From contig JAADJE010000084.1 of NCBI GenBank assembly GCA_013150915.1, positions 1 to 64,000 of the forward strand: DNA of 64,000 nucleotides, given 5' to 3'. Position 1 is the stretch's first letter. Every line of letters begins with the position of its first letter. Source of the DNA: Gammaproteobacteria bacterium. GTDB taxonomy: Bacteria; Pseudomonadota; Gammaproteobacteria; BMS3Bbin11. Under the pieces are notes generated by a model, which worked only from the letters and a program-made list of their open reading frames with translations, ran no database searches and was not told the origin of the DNA. Positions 9,583-17,554 of the stretch are shown one piece after another. The translations under genes and the position numbers were made by a program.

Positions 9583-9740
9583 TAGGGCGCCTCTTAATAC
9601 ATGAATAAGCATCTTGAGTCCAAAATCCGACATCTCTGCGTTAAGAATCTTCGCAATAGCCCACTATTGCGTGCGATTCTTGCCTGGATCTGACAGATTT
9701 TGAATCACAATCTGATTATCCAGTATTGAGAGGCGCCCTA
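9583..9740 (+). repeat. TIR-hairpin repeat, copy A (full)
   Basis: A 158-bp element bounded by TAGGGCGCCTCTTAATAC (9583..9600) and its near-perfect inverted copy (9723..9740, one mismatch). Inside is a central two-part hairpin: AAGAATC (9643..9649) with GATTCTT (9675..9681), and CGCAATAG (9652..9659) with CTATTGCG (9664..9671). A second small hairpin is CAGATT (9694..9699) with AATCTG (9709..9714). There is no coding capacity, so it is a MITE-like or structured repeat. Its right end supplies the TAG stop codon of argF (9738..9740). Related copies are at 46226, 49607 and, partly, 23465. Confidence 0.85.
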
Positions 9741-10646
9741 TATTTTTACATCAAGCAAAAATTCAATTAAGGCCTTCTGGGCGTGCAGGCGGTTTTCGGC
9801 TTCGTCCCAGACCGCGCTCTGTGGGCCTTCCAGTACTTCTTTCGTTACTTCATAGCCGCGATAGGCAGGCAAACAATGCAGAAAAATAGCATCCGGCATG
9901 GCATTCTCCATTAGCTTCGCATCAACTGTAAAGCTCTCGAATACCTGCTTACGCTGCTGTTGCTCATCCTCCTGGCCCATACTTATCCAGGTATCGGTAA
10001 CCACCACATCGGCATCACGAATCGCCTCTAGCGGCAGATTCGTGAGTGTTACTTTGTCTTTACAGGCCTCCAGCAAATCAGCCTCAGGCTCAAAGCCTTT
10101 TGGTACCGCAATCTTGATATTAAAGCCAAACTGCCGGGCTGCGATCATCCAGGAATGGCACATATTGTTGCCATCGCCAACATAGGCGACATCAATATCA
10201 TCAAGCCTCCCCAGTCTTTCCCGCACTGTCATCATGTCAGCCAATAACTGACAGGGGTGATTAAAATCTGTCAGGGCATTAATCACTGGCACCTTGCTGT
10301 ACTCGGTAAAACGGATAATATTGCCGTGGGAACCGGTGCGTATGGCGATGATGTCCACCATGCTGGAAATCACTCTTGCCGTATCCTCTATCGGCTCACC
10401 ACGACCGATTTGTGCATCGGCAGGAGACAGAAACAGGGCATTGCCACCCATTTGATTCATACCAACTTCGAAGGATACACGTGTGCGTGTAGAAGACTTA
10501 TCAAACAATAGTGCCAGTGTTTTACCCTGCATGGCCTGTGATGTCTGGCCAGATTTGATCTCTTTTTTAAGTTGATCTGCACGATCCAGCAGAGACAGCA
10601 ACTCATTTGGAGAAAGGTCCAGCAGGCTGATAAAGTGTCGTGTCAT
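9738..10646 (-). CDS. argF: Ornithine carbamoyltransferase
   Basis: 302 residues, forms citrulline from ornithine and carbamoyl phosphate in arginine synthesis. The carbamoyl-phosphate loop SSTRTR is near residue 52. HPCQLLADMMT binds substrate, and the ornithine-binding HCLP is near residue 258 (FLHCLPAYRGYE). Length is normal. Its ATG overlaps the argD stop by four bases (ATGA), so the two are translationally coupled in an argD-argF operon. The last codon before the stop is followed directly by the end of repeat copy A, so an insertion or repeat expansion appears to define the present 3' end. Confidence 0.96.
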   Translation of the reverse strand: MTRHFISLLDLSPNELLSLLDRADQLKKEIKSGQTSQAMQGKTLALLFDKSSTRTRVSFEVGMNQMGGNALFLSPADAQIGRGEPIEDTARVISSMVDIIAIRTGSHGNIIRFTEYSKVPVINALTDFNHPCQLLADMMTVRERLGRLDDIDVAYVGDGNNMCHSWMIAARQFGFNIKIAVPKGFEPEADLLEACKDKVTLTNLPLEAIRDADVVVTDTWISMGQEDEQQQRKQVFESFTVDAKLMENAMPDAIFLHCLPAYRGYEVTKEVLEGPQSAVWDEAENRLHAQKALIEFLLDVKI

Positions 10647-11815
10647 TGGACAAAAAACTCTTCAATAAGAGGATTCAGACGGTTCACAATCTCGCGGATA
10701 TCTGCTTCATTGCAGATCAAGGGTGGCAGCAGACGGATTACATTCTCTGCCGTAACATTGATCAACAACCCCTTGTCAGCGGCCTTCATTACCAATTCCC
10801 CACAGGGACGATCCAGCTCGATGGCAAATAACAGACCCATGCCACGAATGTCTTTAACATGAGCATTACCACTTAGCGCGTCGTTAAACAATTTCTGTAG
10901 CAACTCACCCGATCTTGCGGCCTGTTCAGCAAGATTATCACGCTCAAGGACATTTAGGACGGCCAGAGCGGTCGCACTGGCTAATGGATTGCCACCAAAG
11001 GTAGACCCATGGTTTCCGGGCTCGAAAACATTCGCCGCCTTGCTGCCCACCACACATGCCCCTATCGGGAATCCATTGCCCAACGCTTTAGCCAGTGTCA
11101 TGACGTCAGGTACGATCCCGGCATATTGATGACAGAACCATTTGCCGCTACGGCACAGACCTGTCTGTATTTCATCCAGCATCAGCAACCATCCATTTTC
11201 ATCACAAATCTCACGAAGTGAAGTCAGGTAATCCTTATTCGGGACAATTATTCCGCCTTCACCCTGTACTGGTTCGACCAGTATGGCGACCACATTGGGA
11301 TCATTTCTTACCGCGTCACGTACGGCATCCAGATCATTGTAGGGGATGCGACTAAAGCCTCTTAACAGGGGCTCGAAGCCTGCCCTGACTTTGCGACTAC
11401 CGGTTGCACTCAGCGTCGCCATGGTGCGGCCATGAAAACTGCCTTCACAGACCAGAATTGATGGTGTGTTTATGCCCTTTTTGTGCCCATACAGACGGGC
11501 AATTTTGATTGCTGCCTCATTGGCCTCTGCACCGGAATTTGCAAAAAAAACCTTGTCCATCCCTGTCAGCTCTGCAAGCCTCTCTGCAAGTTGTGCCTGT
11601 AACGGGACCTCATACAGATTTGAGGTATGCAACAGTATTGATGCCTGCTCACAAATCACCCTGCTGATATCCGGGTGACAATGCCCGAGCCCACATACAG
11701 CTATACCGGAAATCGCATCGAGATATTTTTTACCCTCGATGTCTTCCAGCCATACGCCCTCACCGCGTGAAAACGTCAGGGGTAACCGATTGTATGTCGA
11801 CATAAGATGCTGCAT
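10643..11815 (-). CDS. argD: Acetylornithine/succinyldiaminopimelate aminotransferase
   Basis: About 390 residues, a class-III PLP aminotransferase converting N-acetylglutamate semialdehyde to N-acetylornithine. Visible features are the cofactor region SGAEANEAAIKIAR and the PLP lysine in TLAKALGNG, with the LMLDEIQTG Asp upstream. I start at MQHLMSTYNRLP because related proteins begin in this way. A GTG lies farther out at 11833 but falls in a terminator T tract. A hairpin with T run ends about 20 bases before this start. Overlaps argF by 4 bp. Confidence 0.94.
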   Translation of the reverse strand: MQHLMSTYNRLPLTFSRGEGVWLEDIEGKKYLDAISGIAVCGLGHCHPDISRVICEQASILLHTSNLYEVPLQAQLAERLAELTGMDKVFFANSGAEANEAAIKIARLYGHKKGINTPSILVCEGSFHGRTMATLSATGSRKVRAGFEPLLRGFSRIPYNDLDAVRDAVRNDPNVVAILVEPVQGEGGIIVPNKDYLTSLREICDENGWLLMLDEIQTGLCRSGKWFCHQYAGIVPDVMTLAKALGNGFPIGACVVGSKAANVFEPGNHGSTFGGNPLASATALAVLNVLERDNLAEQAARSGELLQKLFNDALSGNAHVKDIRGMGLLFAIELDRPCGELVMKAADKGLLINVTAENVIRLLPPLICNEADIREIVNRLNPLIEEFFVQ

Positions 11816-11833
11816 GTTAGGCCCATAAAACAC

Positions 11834-11854
11834 AAAAACGCCCTTTTTTGGGCG
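11834..11854 (-). terminator. Intrinsic terminator just before argD
   Basis: On the minus strand CGCCC, six A, GGGCG is followed by TTTTT. It lies downstream of pyrC on the same strand and about 20 bases before the argD start. It may end the pyrC transcript, or sit in the argD leader where it would attenuate. Confidence 0.7.
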
Positions 11855-11922
11855 CGAAACAGAACCTTATATCACAATATTATCGGCTGGAAAAGAAAAA
11901 ACCCGGACGTAGCCAGGAAAAA

Positions 11923-12135
11923 TCAGTAAGAAACCATGGTACTCATGTGTGCCGTACTGCCTGCAACCATGAAAAACAACATGGGAATGGACAACAGAGT
12001 ATTGGTGCGAGATGCCAGCAGCGCAACCCGCCCGGCCTTCGACTTGATTTCATCACTGGTTTCAACTATTCCCAGAACCTTTTTCTGGTTCGGCCCTATC
12101 AGTACCCAGTCGCCAGCGCAGTATTTCACCTGCAC
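11923..12135 (-). pseudogene. Small membrane ORF overlapping the pyrC 3' end (possible PuuD-like C-terminal remnant)
   Basis: A 70-codon frame out of register with pyrC, overlapping its last 74 bases and running 139 bases beyond. The later part reads ASRTNTLLSIPMLFFMVAG, one hydrophobic segment preceded by a basic stretch. This resembles the C-terminal segment of the urate-oxidase-N/PuuD membrane family (SRHNxYxSxPxLFxM pattern) as I recall it. No SD is clear for the ATG. It could be a short real membrane peptide, or the tail of a deleted gene fused to the pyrC end. The evidence is pattern recall only. Confidence 0.3.
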
Positions 12136-13132
12136 ACAACGGGACGATTTCTTCAGTACCTGCCTGGATTATCGTTGGCACCTGCCAGGCCTCATTTTTT
12201 AAGGTGATACGCTCCTGATTAACGGGCAAACCATAAAACTCGGGGCCATACAGGCTGGCAAAGCCCTCCAGTTTATCCAGGGCATTATTGTCTTCAAAAA
12301 TCTGTGCGTACAACTCAAGCGCAACAGGAGCGGAAAAGATACCCCCGCAACCGCAGGATGATTCCTTACGGGCCCGGTCGTGTGGAGCGCTGTCTGTACC
12401 GAGAAAAAACTTGTGATTACCGCTGACGGCCACGGCGAGCAGGGCCTGACGATGTTCTTCTCTTTTTAATACCGGCAGGCAATAGTGATGAGGGCAAATT
12501 CCTTGATTGAACATTGCATTACGGTTGAGCAACAAATGGTGCGCAGTCAACGTGGCGGCAACATTGTCTCCAGCATCTATAACGAACTCCACGCCCTGTC
12601 GTGTTGTCAGGTGTTCAAATACCACCTTTAGTCCCGGCACGGCATCCAGTAACGGCGACATCACATGCTCAATGAACACGGCCTCCCGATCAAACACATC
12701 GATCGTGGGGTCTGTCACCTCGCCATGCACCAGTAGGGGTAGCTGGTATTCCGCCATCGCCTCCAGCGTAGGCATCAGGTCGGGCAGGCTGGTCACGCCC
12801 GACGCTGAATTGGTTGTTACGCCTACCGGGTATAGTTTGAATGCATGGATATGCGGATTTTCTGCCGCGGCCTGTACCTCTGCAGGTAAGGTATGATCGG
12901 TAAGATACAGTGTCATCAGCGGTTCAAATACACAGTCAGCAGGACAGACATTGAGTATGTCCTGCCGATAAGTCATTGCCATTTCGACATTTGTTACCGG
13001 CGGAATCAGGTTTGGCATGACGATAGCACGCCTGAATGAATTTATCGTTGCAGGCAGAACAGCCTCAAGAATTTGGCCTTCACGCAAATGCAAATGCCAG
13101 TCGTCCGGTTTAATGATACTTATAGATTTCAT
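12062..13132 (-). CDS. pyrC: Dihydroorotase (class II)
   Basis: 356 residues from MKSISIIKPDDWHLHLREG, which is where family members begin; the open frame continues upstream to 13222 but those residues are hydrophobic and unrelated. It closes carbamoyl aspartate to dihydroorotate in pyrimidine synthesis. Metal ligands are HLHLREG (about residues 14-20), the carboxylated Lys in FKLYPVG, and later His residues; the catalytic Asp is in GTDSAPH. The last about 14 residues (after CAGEILRWRLG) are an extra tail that overlaps a different frame and may have been acquired by a 3' rearrangement. Confidence 0.95.
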   Translation of the reverse strand: MKSISIIKPDDWHLHLREGQILEAVLPATINSFRRAIVMPNLIPPVTNVEMAMTYRQDILNVCPADCVFEPLMTLYLTDHTLPAEVQAAAENPHIHAFKLYPVGVTTNSASGVTSLPDLMPTLEAMAEYQLPLLVHGEVTDPTIDVFDREAVFIEHVMSPLLDAVPGLKVVFEHLTTRQGVEFVIDAGDNVAATLTAHHLLLNRNAMFNQGICPHHYCLPVLKREEHRQALLAVAVSGNHKFFLGTDSAPHDRARKESSCGCGGIFSAPVALELYAQIFEDNNALDKLEGFASLYGPEFYGLPVNQERITLKNEAWQVPTIIQAGTEEIVPLCAGEILRWRLGTDRAEPEKGSGNS

Positions 13133-13205
13133 CAAAATAATAATTAACTCTATGAATAGATTGAATAAATAAGCTATACCATACGCCTTACAAGCTTTAT
13201 TTCCC

Positions 13206-13222
13206 TTGACCCTGAGGGTCAA
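13206..13222. promoter_or_regulatory. Perfect palindrome between pyrC and aceE
   Basis: TTGACCC TGA GGGTCAA is a 7-bp inverted repeat with a 3-base centre, in the 301-bp divergent gap between pyrC and aceE. It could be an operator for either gene. It does not match the PdhR consensus. Nothing else in the gap is recognisable. Confidence 0.3.
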
Positions 13223-13433
13223 AATAACGATTATACGCGTTTGAAATCACAAATTTATCATATTCAGGTTGTTGTACGCTCATAGGCCATGCCCGCTCGA
13301 GCAATAATGATCCCAGGGCCGCTTGTACTAACACAGCATTATCCGTTTACAGAACTCATTGCCTGACCGCAATCGCAGTTTGCAGGACACGCAGGGTCAT
13401 GCACCATATAGACACCTGCATCAAGGGGAAGCA

Positions 13434-16088
13434 ATGTCGACAGAAAAAGATTCTGATCCACGCGAAACCAGAGAATGGTTGGAAGCGCTGGATTCGGTAA
13501 TAGAATTTGAGGGCACCGACAGAGCACACTATCTAATTGAGAGACTGGTCGACAAGGCACGTCGCGCCGGTGCCTATCTGCCTTTCAGTGGCAACACAGC
13601 ATACGTCAATACCATTCCTGCCAATAAACAGATCCGTAAACCTGGCGATATGGCTATTGAAAATCGACTGAAATCCTATATACGCTGGAATGCCATGGCC
13701 ATGGTGGTTAAAGCGAACCTTAAACCGGGTTCGGTCGGCGGGCATATCGCAAGTTTTGCCTCAGCGGCCACACTCTATGAAGTGGGTTTCTGTGATTTCT
13801 TTCACGGACATGATGCTGAAAAGGGTTGTGACCTGGTATTTTTTCAGGGCCATATTTCGCCTGGCATTTATGCCCGCGCCTATATGGAAGGGCGGATCAC
13901 AGAAGAACAAATGCTTAACTTCCGCTTTGAAACTGACGGCAAGGGCCTCTCTTCCTATCCACACCCGTGGTTAATGCGTGATTTCTGGCAGTTCCCAACG
14001 GTCTCGATGGGCCTGGGGCCGATCATGGCCATCTACCAGGCACGCTTCATGAAATACCTGCATGACCGTGAGATGCTCGATACCGATGGTCGCAAGGTTT
14101 GGGCCTTCTGTGGTGACGGTGAAATGGATGAGCCGGAGTCCATTGGTGCAATCGGTCTTGCCGGCCGTGAAAAACTTGATGATCTGATATTTGTCATCAA
14201 CTGTAATCTACAACGCCTTGATGGCCCGGTACGCGGTAACGGAAAAATTATCCAGGAACTGGAATCCCTGTTTCGGGGTGCCGGCTGGAATGTCATCAAG
14301 GTGATCTGGGGCTCGGGCTGGGATCGCCTGCTCGCACGTGACAAGGACGGGTTGCTGTTAAAGCGCATGGAAGAAGCCGTTGATGGCGATTACCAGGCCT
14401 ATAAATCCAAAGACGGTGCCTTTGTCCGCAAACATTTCTTCGGCAAATATCCCGAACTACTGGAAATGGTCTCAGACATGACCGATGAGGACATCTGGCA
14501 TCTATTGAGAGGTGGCCATGACCCACGCAAGGTTTATGCAGCCTATCACGCTGCCGTTAACCACAAAGGCCAGCCCACTGTAATCCTCGCGAAGACAGTC
14601 AAGGGCTACGGAATGGGGACCGCCGGTGAAGCGCAAAACACCACCCATTCGCAAAAAAAAATCAACCAGGAACAGATCAGACGCTTCCGCGACCGTTTTG
14701 GCCTGCCGATATCCGATGAAGAACTGGAGCATATTCCCTTTATCAAGCCCGAGGAAGACAGCGAAGAAATGCGCTATCTCCACGAACGCCGCAAGGAGCT
14801 TGGTGGCTATCTGCCCCTGCGTAAAACAGAAGTACCTGTGCTGGATGTGCCCGGCCTGGATGTCTTCGACGCCTTAATCAAAAGCAGTGGCGACAGAGCG
14901 CTGTCCACGACCATGGTATTCGTCCGCATGCTGTCTATCCTGATCCGCGACAAGAATCTGGGTAAACGGCTGGTGCCGATCATTCCTGATGAAGCCCGCA
15001 CATTTGGTATGGAAGGACTGTTCCGTCAGCTCGGTATCTATTCCTCTTCCGGCCAATTGTATGAACCGGAGGATCACGACAAGATTATGTGGTATCGCGA
15101 AGACACGAAAGGTCAAATTCTCCAGGAAGGCATCAATGAGGCCGGGGCCATGTCTGACTGGATTGCCGCGGCCACGGCCTATACCAATCATGGTATCAGC
15201 ATGATTCCCTTCTACATCTATTATTCGATGTTCGGCTTCCAGCGCGTTGGAGATCTGATCTGGGCCGCCGGCGACCTGCAGGCACGGGGCTTTCTACTCG
15301 GTGGAACCGCTGGTCGTACAACACTAAACGGTGAAGGTCTACAGCACCAGGACGGCCACAGCCTGCTGGCCTCCGGCGGTATACCGAACTGTATTTCCTA
15401 CGATCCGACCTATGCCTATGAGCTGGCTGTCATCATCCAGGACGGCATACGCCGCATGTATCATGAACAGGAAAATATTTTCTACTACATCACCCTGATG
15501 AATGAAAATTACACCCATCCTGATATGCCAAAGGGAGCAGAAAAGAACATCCTGCGTGGTCTGTATTTACTGAAAAAAGGCGGCCGGAAAAAAAGGCACG
15601 TACAACTGCTCGGCAGCGGCACTATCCTGCGCGAAGTGGAAGCGGCCGCTGAACTGCTGGAAAAAGACTGGGACGTTTCAGCCGATGTCTGGAGTGCTAC
15701 CAGTTTTAATGAACTGCGCCGTGATATGGCTGACTGCGAACGCTGGAATCGTCTCAATCCCGGGAAGAAGGCCAGGATCTGCCATGTGGCCAAAAGCCTG
15801 TCGGAGAAAAATGGTCCGGTTATCGCCGCCACAGACTATGTGCGTCTGTATGCCGATCAAATCCGTGCCGCTGTGCCCGGTAGCTATCGCGTACTGGGTA
15901 CTGACGGCTTTGGCCGCAGCGACACCCGCGAAGCCCTGCGTGACTTTTTTGAGATCAGCAGTGCACATATCGTGGTTGCCGCGCTGCAGTCGCTGGCCGA
16001 ACAGGGAGGGCTCCCCGTGAAAAAGGTCAGCGAAGCGATAAAAAATTACGGCATTGACAGTACCAAACCCAATCCTGTCACTGTTTAA
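13434..16088 (+). CDS. aceE: Pyruvate dehydrogenase E1 component (homodimeric)
   Basis: 884 residues from MSTEKDSDPRETREWLEALD. The frame opens 75 bases earlier, but AAGGGGAAGC precedes this ATG and the residues match the known E1 N-terminus. It is the thiamine-diphosphate enzyme that decarboxylates pyruvate and acetylates the E2 lipoyl group. The cofactor motif begins GDGEMDEPES (about residue 228) and closes near NLQRLDGP. Length equals the E. coli-type homodimeric E1. First gene of the aceE-aceF-lpd operon; aceF starts 23 bases downstream. Confidence 0.97.
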   Translation: MSTEKDSDPRETREWLEALDSVIEFEGTDRAHYLIERLVDKARRAGAYLPFSGNTAYVNTIPANKQIRKPGDMAIENRLKSYIRWNAMAMVVKANLKPGSVGGHIASFASAATLYEVGFCDFFHGHDAEKGCDLVFFQGHISPGIYARAYMEGRITEEQMLNFRFETDGKGLSSYPHPWLMRDFWQFPTVSMGLGPIMAIYQARFMKYLHDREMLDTDGRKVWAFCGDGEMDEPESIGAIGLAGREKLDDLIFVINCNLQRLDGPVRGNGKIIQELESLFRGAGWNVIKVIWGSGWDRLLARDKDGLLLKRMEEAVDGDYQAYKSKDGAFVRKHFFGKYPELLEMVSDMTDEDIWHLLRGGHDPRKVYAAYHAAVNHKGQPTVILAKTVKGYGMGTAGEAQNTTHSQKKINQEQIRRFRDRFGLPISDEELEHIPFIKPEEDSEEMRYLHERRKELGGYLPLRKTEVPVLDVPGLDVFDALIKSSGDRALSTTMVFVRMLSILIRDKNLGKRLVPIIPDEARTFGMEGLFRQLGIYSSSGQLYEPEDHDKIMWYREDTKGQILQEGINEAGAMSDWIAAATAYTNHGISMIPFYIYYSMFGFQRVGDLIWAAGDLQARGFLLGGTAGRTTLNGEGLQHQDGHSLLASGGIPNCISYDPTYAYELAVIIQDGIRRMYHEQENIFYYITLMNENYTHPDMPKGAEKNILRGLYLLKKGGRKKRHVQLLGSGTILREVEAAAELLEKDWDVSADVWSATSFNELRRDMADCERWNRLNPGKKARICHVAKSLSEKNGPVIAATDYVRLYADQIRAAVPGSYRVLGTDGFGRSDTREALRDFFEISSAHIVVAALQSLAEQGGLPVKKVSEAIKNYGIDSTKPNPVTV

Positions 16089-16111
16089 GCGTAACCCACA
16101 CAAAAAATATC

Positions 16112-17428
16112 ATGGCAAATATAATAGAAATACCGGTTCCGGATATTGGTGACTTCGACGAGGTCGAAGTCATAGAGATTCTGGTGAGTGCCGGTGACCG
16201 TGTCGAGGCGGAAGACTCGCTGATCTCACTGGAAAGTGATAAGGCAACAATGGAAATTCCATCACCCGTCTCCGGTGTGGTGAAAGAGGTCAAAGTCGCA
16301 ATCGGCGACAAGGTTTCTCAAGGCGCTGTCATACTGCTGCTGGAAAGCAGTGAGCCAGTAGCCTCTACTGCTGATGATACGGTTGAAGAGGCAAAAATAG
16401 ACGACCAAACGTCTGACATAACCGAGATATCTACTGATACACCCGCAGCGGAGGGGCCCTCTATTTCAGCAACACAAAGCGTTGATGTCGTTCCCTATGC
16501 ACCGGACACCGTAGCCGGTATGGTTCGCGCTCATGCATCGCCTTCCGTGCGCCGTCTTGCCTTTGATCTCGGTGTCAACCTGAACCAGGTGAGCGGCAGT
16601 GGCCCGAAGGCCCGCATCCTGAAGGAGGATGTGCAGAACTTTGTAAAACGGGCCATGCAGCAGGGTGCTAGCACCCCATCGTCTACCGGCGGTGCTATTC
16701 CACCCATCCCCAAAGTTGATTTTGCCAAATTCGGTGACATTGAAACCCGCCCATTATCACGCATCAAGAAAATTGCCGGCAAACACCTGCATGCCTGCTG
16801 GCTGAATATCCCACATGTTACCCAGTTCGACGAAGCAGATATCACCGACCTGGAAGAATTTCGGCAAACCATGAAGGATGAGGCCGCGCACAAGGGTGTC
16901 CGGCTGACACCTTTGGTCTTCATTATGAAAGCCGTGATCTCGGCACTTAAAGAGCACCCGCAGTTCAATGCATCGCTTGACGAAACGAAAGAAAACCTGG
17001 TCATCAAAAACTATTACAATATTGGGGTAGCTGTTGATACGCCCGAGGGCTTGATGGTGCCTGTCATTCGTGATGTCGACAGTAAGGGCTATTACGAACT
17101 GGCGGAGGAGTTGATGGATATTAGCGCCCGTGCACGTGAGGGTTCGCTAATGCCGACTGACCTACAGGGCGGCACTTTTTCAATCTCCAGCCTTGGCGGT
17201 ATCGGTGGCACCAACTTCACACCGATCGTGAATGCACCAGAAGTGGCGATACTGGGCGTGGCACGTTCACAGATGAAACCCGTGTGGAAGGGTGAAAATT
17301 TTGAACCCCGTTTGATGCTGCCACTGGCGCTTTCCTATGATCACCGAGTCATTGATGGCGCGGATGGCGCGCGCTTTATTATCTATCTGAGTAAAATACT
17401 CACGGACATTCGCAAGGTCCTCCTCTAA
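16112..17428 (+). CDS. aceF: Dihydrolipoamide acetyltransferase (PDH E2), single lipoyl domain
   Basis: 438 residues. One N-terminal lipoyl domain (about 1-80, lipoylated Lys in [12 protein letters not shown]), an acidic/Ala-rich linker, the E1/E3-binding domain (about 130-170, including ASPSVRRLAFDLGV), and the catalytic domain with active-site DHRVIDG near the end. E2 forms the core of the complex and transfers acetyl to CoA. E. coli E2 has three lipoyl domains; this one has one, and E3 downstream carries its own copy. The beginning ([16 protein letters not shown]) is nearly the same in the E3 lipoyl domain. Confidence 0.96.
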   Translation: MANIIEIPVPDIGDFDEVEVIEILVSAGDRVEAEDSLISLESDKATMEIPSPVSGVVKEVKVAIGDKVSQGAVILLLESSEPVASTADDTVEEAKIDDQTSDITEISTDTPAAEGPSISATQSVDVVPYAPDTVAGMVRAHASPSVRRLAFDLGVNLNQVSGSGPKARILKEDVQNFVKRAMQQGASTPSSTGGAIPPIPKVDFAKFGDIETRPLSRIKKIAGKHLHACWLNIPHVTQFDEADITDLEEFRQTMKDEAAHKGVRLTPLVFIMKAVISALKEHPQFNASLDETKENLVIKNYYNIGVAVDTPEGLMVPVIRDVDSKGYYELAEELMDISARAREGSLMPTDLQGGTFSISSLGGIGGTNFTPIVNAPEVAILGVARSQMKPVWKGENFEPRLMLPLALSYDHRVIDGADGARFIIYLSKILTDIRKVLL

Positions 17429-17552
17429 CCCGGATATTTCAAAAGACCGCTCAAAATTCTATCTACGAGTAAAATATAATGAGAAATATTAGTATATTAG
17501 GAAGACGCATTATGTGCCCACGATCGCTATGCAGTTTTTGGAAATGTCCGGG
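17429..17552. repeat. 124-bp element with 12-bp terminal inverted repeats between aceF and lpd
   Basis: CCCGGATATTTC (17429..17440) begins directly after the aceF stop. GAAATGTCCGGG (17541..17552), its inverted copy with one mismatch, ends two bases before the first lpd ATG. The interior is AT-rich and non-coding. This is a MITE/REP-type insertion in an operon. It is not the same family as the 9583 element. Confidence 0.7.
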
Positions 17553-17554
17553 CT

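Noticed and set aside
12135-12202. Plus-strand frame 11936..12202 over the pyrC end
   Set aside because: It is antisense to pyrC and lacks family features; the minus-strand frame is the stronger candidate.
13359-13433. Longer aceE N-terminus
   Set aside because: The extra residues do not match E1 and the ATG at 13434 has the ribosome-binding site.
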